From assembly GCA_018195615.1 (NCBI GenBank), contig JAGTPG010000002.1, forward strand, positions 3,961,501 through 4,025,500: a stretch of DNA of 64,000 bases, given 5' to 3'. The stretch is from Streptomyces tuirus. Lineage in GTDB: Bacteria > Actinomycetota > Actinomycetes > Streptomycetales > Streptomycetaceae. Below the pieces are notes generated by a model, which was not told the DNA's origin, made no database searches, and worked only from the letters and a program-made list of their open reading frames with translations. The position numbers were made by a program, and so were the translations under genes. Below, one piece after another: positions 1 to 8,109 of the stretch (position 1 is its first letter; each line of letters starts with the position of its first letter).

Positions 1-701
1 CGACGGCCCTGGTCGGGCGGGCGCTGATCGCGCAGATCGACCCGCAGGGCAACACGGCCTACCTGCTGGGTTCCCAGGCGGCGTTCGGCAAGGACGTGTC
101 GACGGCGGAGACGTTCCTGTTCACGACCGTCACCACGGCGGTCTTCCTCACGCTGCTCGCCTCCGTCGCCGGGATGATCCTCGCCTGCGCCAACTCCCTC
201 GCGCACGACGTGTTCGCGGCCCGGGTGCAGGAGATGTCACCGCGCCGTGAGATGGCACTGGCCCGGGTCTCGGCGCTGGCGGTGGGGCTCCCGGCGATCC
301 TCCTGGCCACGCAGGTCCAGCACCGCAGCCTGCAGCCCCTGGTGACGCTGTCGTTCTGCCTGGGCGCTTCGGCGATCGCTCCCGCGCTGGTCTACAGCCT
401 CTTCTGGCGCCGCTACACCCGAACGGGCCTGCTCAGCACCCTCATCGGCGGCTCACTGGCCGTCCTGCTGCTGATGCCGGGCACCAACCTGGTCTCCGGC
501 TCGCCCGTCTCGGCCTTCCCCGAGGCCGACTTCAACTGGTTCCCGTTCACCACCACGGGTCTGCTCTCCATCCCCCTGGGCTTCGCCTGCGGCTGGCTGG
601 GCACACTGGCCTCCGGCCGCCGGAAGTCGGAGGAACAACGCCACCAGTACGAGGCGGTGGAGGGCTGGATCCTCGCGGGGGCGGTACGCAAGAACCGCTG
701 A
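1..701 (+). CDS. Sodium/solute symporter (SSS family), C-terminal part
   Basis: Only the last 232 codons are present; the frame is open from base 3 and the start lies left of the window. The residues form several long hydrophobic segments, with a short charged loop containing PRREMALARVSAL followed by the run LVTLSFCLGASAIAPALVYSLFW. This resembles the last transmembrane helices of the cation/acetate symporter (ActP-like) branch of the SSS family. The tail after the last helix is short and hydrophilic, ending GAVRKNR. The family couples sodium import to uptake of a small organic solute at the cytoplasmic membrane. The substrate cannot be fixed from this fragment; acetate or another monocarboxylate is the likeliest by resemblance. 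Confidence 0.8.
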   Translation, partial: TALVGRALIAQIDPQGNTAYLLGSQAAFGKDVSTAETFLFTTVTTAVFLTLLASVAGMILACANSLAHDVFAARVQEMSPRREMALARVSALAVGLPAILLATQVQHRSLQPLVTLSFCLGASAIAPALVYSLFWRRYTRTGLLSTLIGGSLAVLLLMPGTNLVSGSPVSAFPEADFNWFPFTTTGLLSIPLGFACGWLGTLASGRRKSEEQRHQYEAVEGWILAGAVRKNR

Positions 702-1027
702 CAGCAGCGCCTCCCGGCCGACGACGCCCACGAGTCCACCACGGGCAGAGCAGGGCAGGCCATGCGCAGGGGCAGGGCGGCACGGCAACCACCGACACGC
801 CACGCCGCCCCACCGGCCGGGAGCGAGCCCCACTACGACACGCCACACCGCCGCCGACGGACCCACGCCGCACACGACACGCCACTCCGACACCCGACGG
901 ACCCACGCCACACACGACACGCCACCGCGACACCCGACGCGACGTCACCTCCGCCACCCACGCGACCGCACGGCCCGTCACTCCGCGGGCGTAGGGACGC
1001 TTCCGCACCGCTCCCGCACCGCTCGCG
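702..1027. other. Gene-free interval with a minisatellite
   Basis: This 326-base gap between the symporter and the convergent coiled-coil gene contains no convincing gene on either strand. Its middle holds two adjacent 40-base direct repeats (listed separately) and a looser third partial copy just to their left. I see no clear terminator hairpin. Confidence 0.6.
856..935. repeat. Two tandem copies of a 40-bp unit
   Basis: Copies lie at 856-895 and 896-935 and start GACGGACCCACGCC. They differ at three positions out of 40. A degenerate partial copy (CGACACGCCACACCG) lies just upstream near 835-850. The unit is not a multiple of three and no gene covers it. Confidence 0.85.
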
Positions 1028-1912
1028 TCACTCCGTCGTGTGCCCTGCCCACGCCGTCAGGTTGGCGTGGACGCGGTCGATGTGGGCGCGGACCTCGGCT
1101 GCGTTGCGGGTGTGCTCTTGGAGAACCCGTTCGGTCTCCTGCTCGACGGACTCCGCCCGCTCGCGGGCCTCGGTGACCAGCTCGGCGGCACGCGCTTCCG
1201 CCTCTTCCTGCCGGTCGCGGGCCGAGATCTCCGCCTCGGCGAAGGCCTGCTGCGCCTCGGACAGGGCTGCCTCGGCGCGCGCCGCGGCCTCCGCGTGGTG
1301 CGCGTCCAGTTCCGCCGCCCGGGCCGCCTCGTCCCGCTCCACCTCGGCCCACCGCTCGGCGCGTTCCTTGTCCTGCTCGGCCAGCATCCCGGAGGAGCGC
1401 TTCCGCATCTCCCGCAGCGCGCCCAGCGCCTCGCCCTGCTGTTCCTTCACCTCGCTCCGGGCCGAGACCCGGATCTCGTCGGCCTCGGCGCGCGCCGCGA
1501 GGAGCCACTGCCGGGCGCGTTCGTCGGCTTCGGCGCGTACGGCGTCAGCGTGCGCCTGCGCGGACTCGCGCACCTCGGCCGCGGACGCCCGCGCCCCGTT
1601 CACGCACTGCCACGCCTCCTGTCGGGCCCTCTCCCGTACGGCCTCGGCCTCCTCCTGGCAGAGTTCGAAGAGCCGTCGCGCCGGCTCCCCGAGCGCCTCG
1701 TAGGTCTGCGGCGCCAGCCCGGCCACGACCTCCCGCAGCCGCTCCAGCTCCCTCTCCATCTGCCGGGCGAGCACCGTCAGCCGGGCAGCCCGCTCCCAGG
1801 CCGCGTCACGACCCGCCGAGAGGGCGCCTACGTAGTCGTCGACCTGCTCGGGACGGTAGCCGCGTCCCCGTACGGCCACGAAGCCGTGCGGGGACGCCGA
1901 TGCGCTGCTCAT
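1028..1912 (-). CDS. DivIVA-like coiled-coil protein
   Basis: The 294-residue protein has an N-terminal segment (about residues 8-45, with GYRPEQVDDYVGAL) resembling the DivIVA/Wag31 N-terminal domain. The rest is almost entirely long alanine/glutamate/arginine-rich coiled coil. In streptomycetes such proteins are often annotated as cellulose-binding proteins and include relatives of the cytoskeletal proteins Scy and FilP. A structural or polar-growth role is an inference from architecture. I chose the ATG at 1912 because an AGGGG run precedes it and the DivIVA-like segment follows directly; an in-frame extension to 1975 looks unlike coding sequence. It faces the upstream symporter and stands alone. 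Confidence 0.8.
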   Translation of the reverse strand: MSSASASPHGFVAVRGRGYRPEQVDDYVGALSAGRDAAWERAARLTVLARQMERELERLREVVAGLAPQTYEALGEPARRLFELCQEEAEAVRERARQEAWQCVNGARASAAEVRESAQAHADAVRAEADERARQWLLAARAEADEIRVSARSEVKEQQGEALGALREMRKRSSGMLAEQDKERAERWAEVERDEAARAAELDAHHAEAAARAEAALSEAQQAFAEAEISARDRQEEAEARAAELVTEARERAESVEQETERVLQEHTRNAAEVRAHIDRVHANLTAWAGHTTE

Positions 1913-2054
1913 CCTGGGGCCCCTCTCCACCACACCGACGCGAAGTCGAGTACGAAACGGGATGATTTCGCACATCTTGGTGGATCAGGCGGAAGTGTTC
2001 ATAACGCGACACTCCGCACCGGGGTCACGGCCTCACGCCCGGGCCGTACATCCG

Positions 2055-2516
2055 TCAGCCCCACGTCGTGCCCGCGGGCTCCTGGATGGTCGTGTTGATG
2101 CGGTTGAACATGTTCGTCACAGCGACGGTCAGGACCAGCGCGGAGATCTCCTTCTCGTCGAAGTGGTCGGCCACCTCGTCCCACAGCGCGTCCGGCACCG
2201 ACTCCTCCGACAGATCCGAGAGCCGCGTCATCGCCTCCGTCAGCTTCAGCGCGGCCCGCTCGGCGTCCGAGAAGAAGGGCGCGTGCCGCCAGGCGGAGAC
2301 GGCCGCGATACGTTCCTCGCTGACCCCGGCCTTGCGGAGGTTGGCGACGTGGCCGTGCACACAGGCACCGCAGCCGTTGATCTGGCTGGCCCGCAGCCCG
2401 GCCATCTCCGCAACCTCCTGCTGAAGGCCGCCCTCCCCGATCGCCTGGAAGAGGGTGCCGATGCCCTTCATCGCGCCGGGAAGGACGTACGCCGGGTTGG
2501 TCATCCGTGCCTGCAT
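2055..2516 (-). CDS. AhpD-like carboxymuconolactone decarboxylase-family protein
   Basis: This 153-residue protein belongs to the CMD/AhpD fold. The redox motif is at about residues 49-56: CGACVHGH, that is CxxC followed by a histidine three residues on. It is followed by the helix with EAMTRLSDL and the typical C-terminal segment VAVTNMFNRINTT. Family members act as alkylhydroperoxidases or peroxide-linked thiol oxidoreductases using the two cysteines. The start at 2516 is preceded by AGGAGG at good spacing. It is monocistronic; its neighbours give no substrate clue. Peroxide defence is the most likely role, but the physiological electron donor cannot be read from the sequence. Confidence 0.88.
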   Translation of the reverse strand: MQARMTNPAYVLPGAMKGIGTLFQAIGEGGLQQEVAEMAGLRASQINGCGACVHGHVANLRKAGVSEERIAAVSAWRHAPFFSDAERAALKLTEAMTRLSDLSEESVPDALWDEVADHFDEKEISALVLTVAVTNMFNRINTTIQEPAGTTWG

Positions 2517-2685
2517 GATCTCTGCCTCCTGCGTCGGCGGTGATTCGCTGTCACTGCACTGACGGAGCGGCGGAGGGAAGTGTGACAGCCCGGCCGAAGA
2601 TCTTTTCGGGGCGCACGAGAAAGCCGGGCCCGGTCGTACGAACGACCGAACCCGGCTTCCTTTCCCGCACGTCAGCGGCGGCGCA

Positions 2686-5536
2686 TCACAGCAGCCCGTC
2701 CCACATCTGCTCCAGCAGCACCGACCACCAGCTCTCCGGCGACCCGAGCGCCGCCGGGTCCAGCGCGGCCAGCTGCGCCTGGAAGTCGACGGTCCAGCGG
2801 CCCGCCTGCTCCTGGTTCAGCCCGAACCTGAGCCGCCACATCCGCCCGAGCAGCGCCAGGCAGCGCGCGAACTCCGGCAGCCCGGTGTTCACGAACTGCG
2901 GCGGTACGGGCGCCCCGCCCGGCCCGGCCTCCACCGGCACCGCGACGATGTTCGCCGTGCCGTACTGCACGCAGATCGCCTTGCCGAAGTCACTGCCCAT
3001 CACCAGGTAGGAACCCGCGTCCGAGGCCGGCTGCACACCACGCTCGGCCGCCAGCTCCGCCAGCGTCGGAACGGGCCGCCCGGGCTGGGCCTGTGCCCAG
3101 AAGAAGGGGCCCATGTCCATCGGCAGACCGGCCACCACGAGGGTGTGCGCCACGACCGGCGGCACGCCCTGCCGGGACACGGCGGCCTGCTCGAACCGGA
3201 ACACTCCCGGCCCGAACGCGGCACCCAGCTCCTGTGCGATGCCCTCCGGCGGGATCGGCGGCGCCGGGGGCACCGGCGGCAGCGGCGCGCGCACCGGAGC
3301 CGGACGCGCCGGGCCGTCCGCCACCTGGTGCAACTCGCCCTGGTGGGCGAGCAGTTGCTGCATGCCCTGCTGCCGGCTCGCGTGGTCCGTGCCGTACGGC
3401 GCGATGCTCGTGATCCGCGCCTGCGGCCACTGCTCCCGGATCATCCGCGCGCAGTACGCGCCCGGCAGCTCACACGACTCCAGCTCGGTGTGCAGCTCCA
3501 GCACCTGGTCCGGAGGCACGTTCATGCCCCGCAGCTCGTGGAAGATCTGCCACTCCGGGTGCGGCGTACCCGGCGCCGAACGCCGGATCAGCTGCTGCTC
3601 GGAGCCGTCCTGGGCGCGGTAGCGCAGCACGGCCTGGTAGCCGGGACCGACCGTCGGCTGCCCGGTGGGCTGCTGCGGATAGCCGTACGCCGCAGGCTGC
3701 CCGGGGACGGGCTGACCGGGCGGCGGCACCGCGCCGGGCGGCATCGGCGGGACCGCACCGGGCACGCCAGGAGCACCCGGGGCGCCCGGAGCGCCGGGTG
3801 GTGCGCCGGGGGCCTGCGGCGGCGGAGGCACGCCGGGGCCGCCCGGCGGGGGCGCGGCCAGCATGGTCTCCGCGTGGTGCACGGGACCCGAGCCAGCGCC
3901 GGGCGCCCCGGGGGCACCAGGCGCACCGGGCGGATTCGGAGCACCCGGAGGCTGGGGCGCACCAGGAGCACCCGGAGGCCCCGGAGGCGGAGGCGCACCC
4001 GGGCCCGACCGACCGGGGTCGGCCAGCATCGTGGCCGCATGGTGGACACCACCGGGGGGCGTACCGCCAGGAGCGCCGGGCGGCTGCGGGGCGCCAGGCG
4101 GCTGCGGCGCGCCCGGAGGACCGGGCGGCTGCGGGGCGCCAGGCGGCTGCGGCGCGCCCGGAGGTCCGGGCGGCTGCTGAGGAGGCATCGGCGCACCCGC
4201 GCCCTGCGCACCCCCGCCCCCGGAGAACCCCCCGGGACGCCGGAACCGCCAGGGCCCGCGGGACCGCCAGGGCCACCCGGCCCCTCCGGACCAAGCGCCG
4301 ACACCATCTGCGTCGGCACGTACCCACCCGCCGGAGTACCCGGCGCCCCGGGCCCTGACGGCGGAGGCGTACTGCCCGGCCGAGCGCCCGGCGTCCCCGG
4401 GGCGCCCGGCGGAGGCGGCGTGGTCGGGCCCGCGCCCCGCCGGCCCGGCGGCGGAGCCGCCTTGCTGGTCGCGGCGTCGGCGATGTCCCCCGCGTTCGGC
4501 GCGGGCGTACTCCCCGGCACGCCCTGCGGATAGCCGTACGGCTGCTGCCCACCCGGAACAGGCGGAGGCGTACTGCCCTGCGGCGGCAGGCCACCGGGCG
4601 GCGTACCGGGCACACCACCGGGCGGCGTTCCCGGACCACCGGCAACGGCACCCGCCCCCGGCGGATAGCCATAGCCCGGCCCACCAGGCGCAGTCGCACC
4701 ACCCGGCGCACCACCCGGCGCACCACCCGGCGCGTTCGGATCCTCGATCGCCGGCGAAACCGCCGTCGGCGGAAGCTGGCTGCCCCCGACATCAGCGCCG
4801 TCTCGGCGTCGGGCGCCGCCGTCGGCGGCGCGTCTCCGTCGGCCTCGCTCAACGGCGGCGCGAAGACCGTCGCGGGCAGCGGCACGGAACGGTCGTCACC
4901 GGCATCCGCGTTGGTGTCCGTACCGGCCCAGGGCGTCGCCCCGGCAGGCACACCCGGCGCCCCGCCCCCGGAGCCGCCACCGGTCCCGGAGTCACCCCCG
5001 CCGGCAGCCGGCCACGAGGCGCCGCTCCCGGAAACGGAATCACCGACGGAATCACCGACCGACCCACCAACAGGCTCAGAATCCGAAGCAGCGGCCGAAG
5101 CAGAGGCCGGCGCGGAAGCCGAAGCAGCACCACCACCCCGCCGATCCGGAATCCCCATCTTGTCGGCGGCATCCTGCAACCACTCCGGCGGAGTCAGCAG
5201 GAACGACGTCTGATTCAGATCCACCCGCGCGGGAGGAGCCGGCGCCGGCTCCTCCACCGCGTCCGGACGGCCGTACTCCTCCTCGTACCGGCGGATCACC
5301 TCGCCCACCGGCAGCCCGGGCCACAGCGTCGCCTCACCGCTGTCCCGCGCGATCACCAGCCGCTGCGCGCCACCGTCCGAACGCGGCCCGTCCGCACGGT
5401 CCTCGGCCCACACCACGAACCCGAGGTCGAACTCCCGTACCCGCACCTCACGATGCTGGTACAACGGCAGGTCACCGTTGATCCACTCTTCCGCGCGCTC
5501 CTGCGCCTGCGCGAAGGTCACCATCGCTGACGTCAC
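2686..5536 (-). CDS. Imm35 (YrhB) / deaminase / SUKH-4 fusion protein (two frameshifts)
   Basis: About 950 residues once two missing bases are restored. Residues 1-95 form an Imm35/YrhB-type domain (RLVIARDSGEATLWPGLPVGEV). Then comes a roughly 500-residue Pro/Gly/Ala-rich linker with short motifs such as HHAATMLA and HHAETMLA. A deaminase-like domain follows, resembling the XOO_2897 family: HPE near base 3557 and the paired cysteines of ESCELPGAYC near 3465. The C-terminus is a SUKH-4-like domain ending WWSVLLEQMWDGLL. Frame changes lie in the C run at 4783-4787 and at about 4211-4240; both fit one lost base. The GTG at 5536 overlaps the upstream stop (GTGA); an ATG at 5524 is an alternative. 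SUKH and Imm35 domains normally neutralise toxins, so toxin and immunity modules share one chain. No signal peptide is visible. Confidence 0.75.
4078..4167. repeat. 45-bp tandem repeat in the Pro-rich linker
   Basis: Two copies at 4078-4122 and 4123-4167 differ by one base. They encode repeated PPGAPQ/PPGPPGAPQ units on the minus strand. A partial third copy follows on the right. Confidence 0.8.
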
Positions 5537-6537
5537 TCCCCCACAGCCGAGGACGACACCGAGCCCACCGGCGCCACACGCGCGAACCCGCCGTCCACCA
5601 TCAGATTCGCCACCGTCTCCAACTCCGGCGGATTACCGGCCAGCCGCGACAGGAAGACGTCGAAGTCGTCCCCGCACGGCAGCAGCAACCGCTCCACCCG
5701 CTCCGCCGGCGGCAGCGAGGGATCCACGTCCCGCGCGTCGTCGTACGCGCAGAACCACACCGACCCGATCCGGTCGCCCTTCACCTTCACGGCCAGCAAC
5801 CCGCCCTGGACGAAGGCGATCCCCAGGTAGTCCTTGGTCAAATGGTCACGCAGACACTTGTTGACGTACACCAGGTCGTTGACGGCCGCCTCGTCCCGCA
5901 CCGTGAAGAACGGCTGGTCGACCAGCAGCCCCAGCTCCGCGTCCAGCGCGGCACCCACCGGCGCACAGCCACCCGCCGCCTTCAGGAACGACCGGTAAGG
6001 ACCCGGCAGCCGGTAGCCGAGATCCTCCTCGACCCCCTGCACCTGCGACTCCGTCACGGCCGCGCCCGACTTCGGCAGCCCGAAGTGCGCCGGACGCGTC
6101 TCCTGCAACGGCCGCGTCCCCCGCTTGCCGTGGTCGACACCCGACGTCGCCACACCGCCGTGGTGCCGCAGCAACGCCTTCACCTCGACCGGAACCAGCT
6201 CCAGCCGCCGCGAACCCACCACGTGGTGCCACGTCCAGCCGTGCGGCGTCGCCACCGCCGGCACCGTGTCCCACAGCTCATGCCCCGACGCCGACAGCGC
6301 CGTGTTCGCCGACACGTAGTCCGTCAGCCGCAACTCGTCGACACCGAAACCCTCCGGCGGCTCCGCGATCTCCGCGGCCGCACGCGCGTAGGGCGAGAAG
6401 TCGGGGTAACCACGCTCGTCCACCCGTACCCCTCTCGGGTGACGGGCCGCCCGGACCGGATCCGGGAAATGCACGACCTGCCCGGCGTAGGCCGCGTTCG
6501 GCGGCGCGGCTTGCTGCCCGAGCCGACCTGTCGTCAT
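5533..6537 (-). CDS. WHH-type HNH nuclease-like / SMI1-KNR4 (SUKH) fusion
   Basis: A 334-residue protein. Residues 85-130 match the WHH branch of the HNH/Endo VII fold: W103-H104-H105, then LELVP and a GG at 127-128. The usual LVPxxxH histidine is lysine (K120), although H125 is kept. The C-terminal half (about 145-330) is a SMI1/KNR4 or SUKH domain, with YRLPGPYRSFLKAAGG and GDDFDVFLSRL. Normally the nuclease is the toxin and SUKH is the immunity domain; here they are one chain with no secretion signal. The lysine may mean weakened catalysis. The ATG at 6537 has an AGGGGG ribosome-binding site; a GTG at 6558 is possible. Its stop overlaps the start of the downstream deaminase/SUKH-4 gene. 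Confidence 0.8.
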   Translation of the reverse strand: MTTGRLGQQAAPPNAAYAGQVVHFPDPVRAARHPRGVRVDERGYPDFSPYARAAAEIAEPPEGFGVDELRLTDYVSANTALSASGHELWDTVPAVATPHGWTWHHVVGSRRLELVPVEVKALLRHHGGVATSGVDHGKRGTRPLQETRPAHFGLPKSGAAVTESQVQGVEEDLGYRLPGPYRSFLKAAGGCAPVGAALDAELGLLVDQPFFTVRDEAAVNDLVYVNKCLRDHLTKDYLGIAFVQGGLLAVKVKGDRIGSVWFCAYDDARDVDPSLPPAERVERLLLPCGDDFDVFLSRLAGNPPELETVANLMVDGGFARVAPVGSVSSSAVGE

Positions 6538-6914
6538 GGCGGTTGCCCCCTGCGGCACTCTGTACGACCCGTATTGACCACCTCTGGCGCACTACGGCCC
6601 GTATCGACTGTCACGTCTGCTGTCTCGACTTCTCTGCACTTCACTGCACCCGCCGGCATCCACGGATCACCCTCCGGTTCACTGCATCGATCTCCGAACG
6701 GATCACCGCATCGCCCGCGGTGCCGACAGCCTATGCGGTACGACGAGACCGGTCACCGGCGCCGGTCGGCGGCCCCTCCGCTTCCGTGACCAGCCGTCAC
6801 CCCACCGTGACGGCACGCCCCGGAACGGGCGTGTCGCCCCGCCCCAGCTTCCGCACCAGCCACGGCATTTGGCAGTCTGTGACCCCCGGGGGATGCACGG
6901 AGGGGAATACGATC
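6538..6914. promoter_or_regulatory. Divergent control region with inverted repeats
   Basis: This 377-base gap separates the two arms of the deaminase/SUKH locus, so it should hold both promoters. At 6793-6814 there is a perfect 8-bp inverted repeat (GCCGTCAC / GTGACGGC, 6-base spacer). It is followed at once by a 7-bp one at 6814-6833 (CACGCCC / GGGCGTG, 6-base spacer). Further left, the motif TTCACTGCAYC occurs twice (about 6632 and 6679), with a related ATCACCGCATC near 6700. No gene is seen here. Confidence 0.55.
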
Positions 6915-7520
6915 ATGAACGCGACACAGACGGGACCACACACCGGCAGGTCCGCCGACCCGCGAAACGGCGCCCCGCGCACCGGTGACCCGCGCACCGG
7001 TGACCCACGAGACGGGGACCCTCGAAGCCGCGACCCACGAAGCGGCGACCCCCGCATCGGCTGGAGCAGCACCGAAGCGGCCCACACTCCCGTCCTCCAC
7101 CACCGTCGCGACGGCATCCTCCCCACCGTCGCCGCCGCCCTCTCCGTCCGCGGCACCACCCTCACCGGCACCGCCGCCCGCGGCGACACACCCCCGGCCC
7201 TGCACCCCCTTGTCCAGGACTTCCTGGACACCCTCACCAGCGCTCAGCGCGACCGCTTCACCGGCCGCTGCGCAGAAACCATCCTCATCTCCCGCCACAT
7301 CGCCGCCGCCGACGCCACCCGCAGCAAACGCGCGGCCCGCAAACCCATGACCAACGGCGAGGCCCGCAAAGCCCTCAAGCAGGCCAAACTCACCGCCCGC
7401 CGTATCCGCGAGGACGGCGACCCCCTCCACGGCAGCTTCGCCACCCCCTGCCGCGCCTGCACCGCGCTCAGCGCCCACTTCGGCGTCCGCATAGTCGACC
7501 CGGCGTCCCAGAACGGCTGA
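6915..7520 (+). CDS. YwqJ-related putative nucleic-acid deaminase
   Basis: The 201-residue protein has a YwqJ-type deaminase domain (about 93-195). The zinc/catalytic motif is C119-A-E121 inside RFTGRCAETI, and the second motif is P178-CRAC (cysteines 179 and 182). The N-terminal 50 residues are mostly a five-residue repeat, GDPRx, encoded by near-identical 15-base DNA repeats. Family members are toxin deaminases predicted to act on nucleic acids or nucleotides. There is no signal peptide or secretion-associated domain, so action inside the producing cell is likely. Start at ATG 6915, preceded by GGAGGGG. The next gene, 73 bases downstream, encodes a SUKH-3 protein, the classical immunity partner for this deaminase class. 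Confidence 0.88.
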   Translation: MNATQTGPHTGRSADPRNGAPRTGDPRTGDPRDGDPRSRDPRSGDPRIGWSSTEAAHTPVLHHRRDGILPTVAAALSVRGTTLTGTAARGDTPPALHPLVQDFLDTLTSAQRDRFTGRCAETILISRHIAAADATRSKRAARKPMTNGEARKALKQAKLTARRIREDGDPLHGSFATPCRACTALSAHFGVRIVDPASQNG

Positions 7521-7593
7521 CGCCCCCCCCACAGCACCCCGCACCCGGCGCGCACCCCACGCCGCCCCATGACCTCGACGAGACGAAGGGCAG

Positions 7594-8088
7594 ATGCACA
7601 CCGACCGCACCTCGACCACCCGCTTCGCCGTACCCGTCGACGCCGCCCTGCGCGCCGCCGGCTGGCAACCCGGACGCTGGGACATCAAACAGGCCGAGAT
7701 CTGGGCCGACGCCCTGCGCGACCACGTCTCCCCCGCCGGCCACCGCCACAGCGTCTTCCCCGCCGCCGTCGAGGCCTGGGCCGAGTTCGGCGGACTCCAC
7801 ATCACCCCCACCGGCCCCGGCCGCCAGGTCGCCCCCGCCGCCCTCCACCTGGACCCGCTGCACGGCCTCCACATGGCCCGCACCCTCGGCGACCTCGGCC
7901 GCGCCCTCGGCACCGAGGTCTGCCCCCTCGGCGCCGAGACCGACAGCCAGGCCCTCCTCGCCATCGACACCGACGGCCGCGTCTACACCCTCGACCACAC
8001 CGGCGACTGGTACCTCGGCCCCGACATCGACCAGGCCCTCTCCACCCTCATCGCCGGCACGGAACCGACCCGCCTGACCGCCGGCTGA
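7594..8088 (+). CDS. SUKH-3 family immunity protein
   Basis: A 164-residue SUKH-3 domain protein: AALRAAGWQPGRW near the N-terminus, VEAWAEFGGLHI in the middle, and a C-terminal segment with VYTLDHTGDWYLGPDI. SUKH proteins bind and neutralise nuclease and deaminase toxins of polymorphic toxin systems. It follows the YwqJ-type deaminase on the same strand and is probably co-transcribed, so it is the likely antidote. It converges on the histidine kinase gene, whose stop lies 21 bases away. The sequence is intact and its codon usage matches its neighbours. Target specificity is inferred from position only. Confidence 0.9.
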   Translation: MHTDRTSTTRFAVPVDAALRAAGWQPGRWDIKQAEIWADALRDHVSPAGHRHSVFPAAVEAWAEFGGLHITPTGPGRQVAPAALHLDPLHGLHMARTLGDLGRALGTEVCPLGAETDSQALLAIDTDGRVYTLDHTGDWYLGPDIDQALSTLIAGTEPTRLTAG

Positions 8089-8109
8089 CGACAGACACCA
8101 CCCGGGCGG

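Noticed and set aside
762-1703. Long plus-strand reading frame opposite the coiled-coil gene
   Set aside because: It mirrors the minus-strand DivIVA-like gene, has Ser/Arg/Ala-rich low-complexity composition and no ribosome-binding site.
6753-7998. Long minus-strand frames opposite the YwqJ and SUKH-3 genes
   Set aside because: Composition is that of an antisense GC-rich frame; the plus-strand proteins have clear family motifs.
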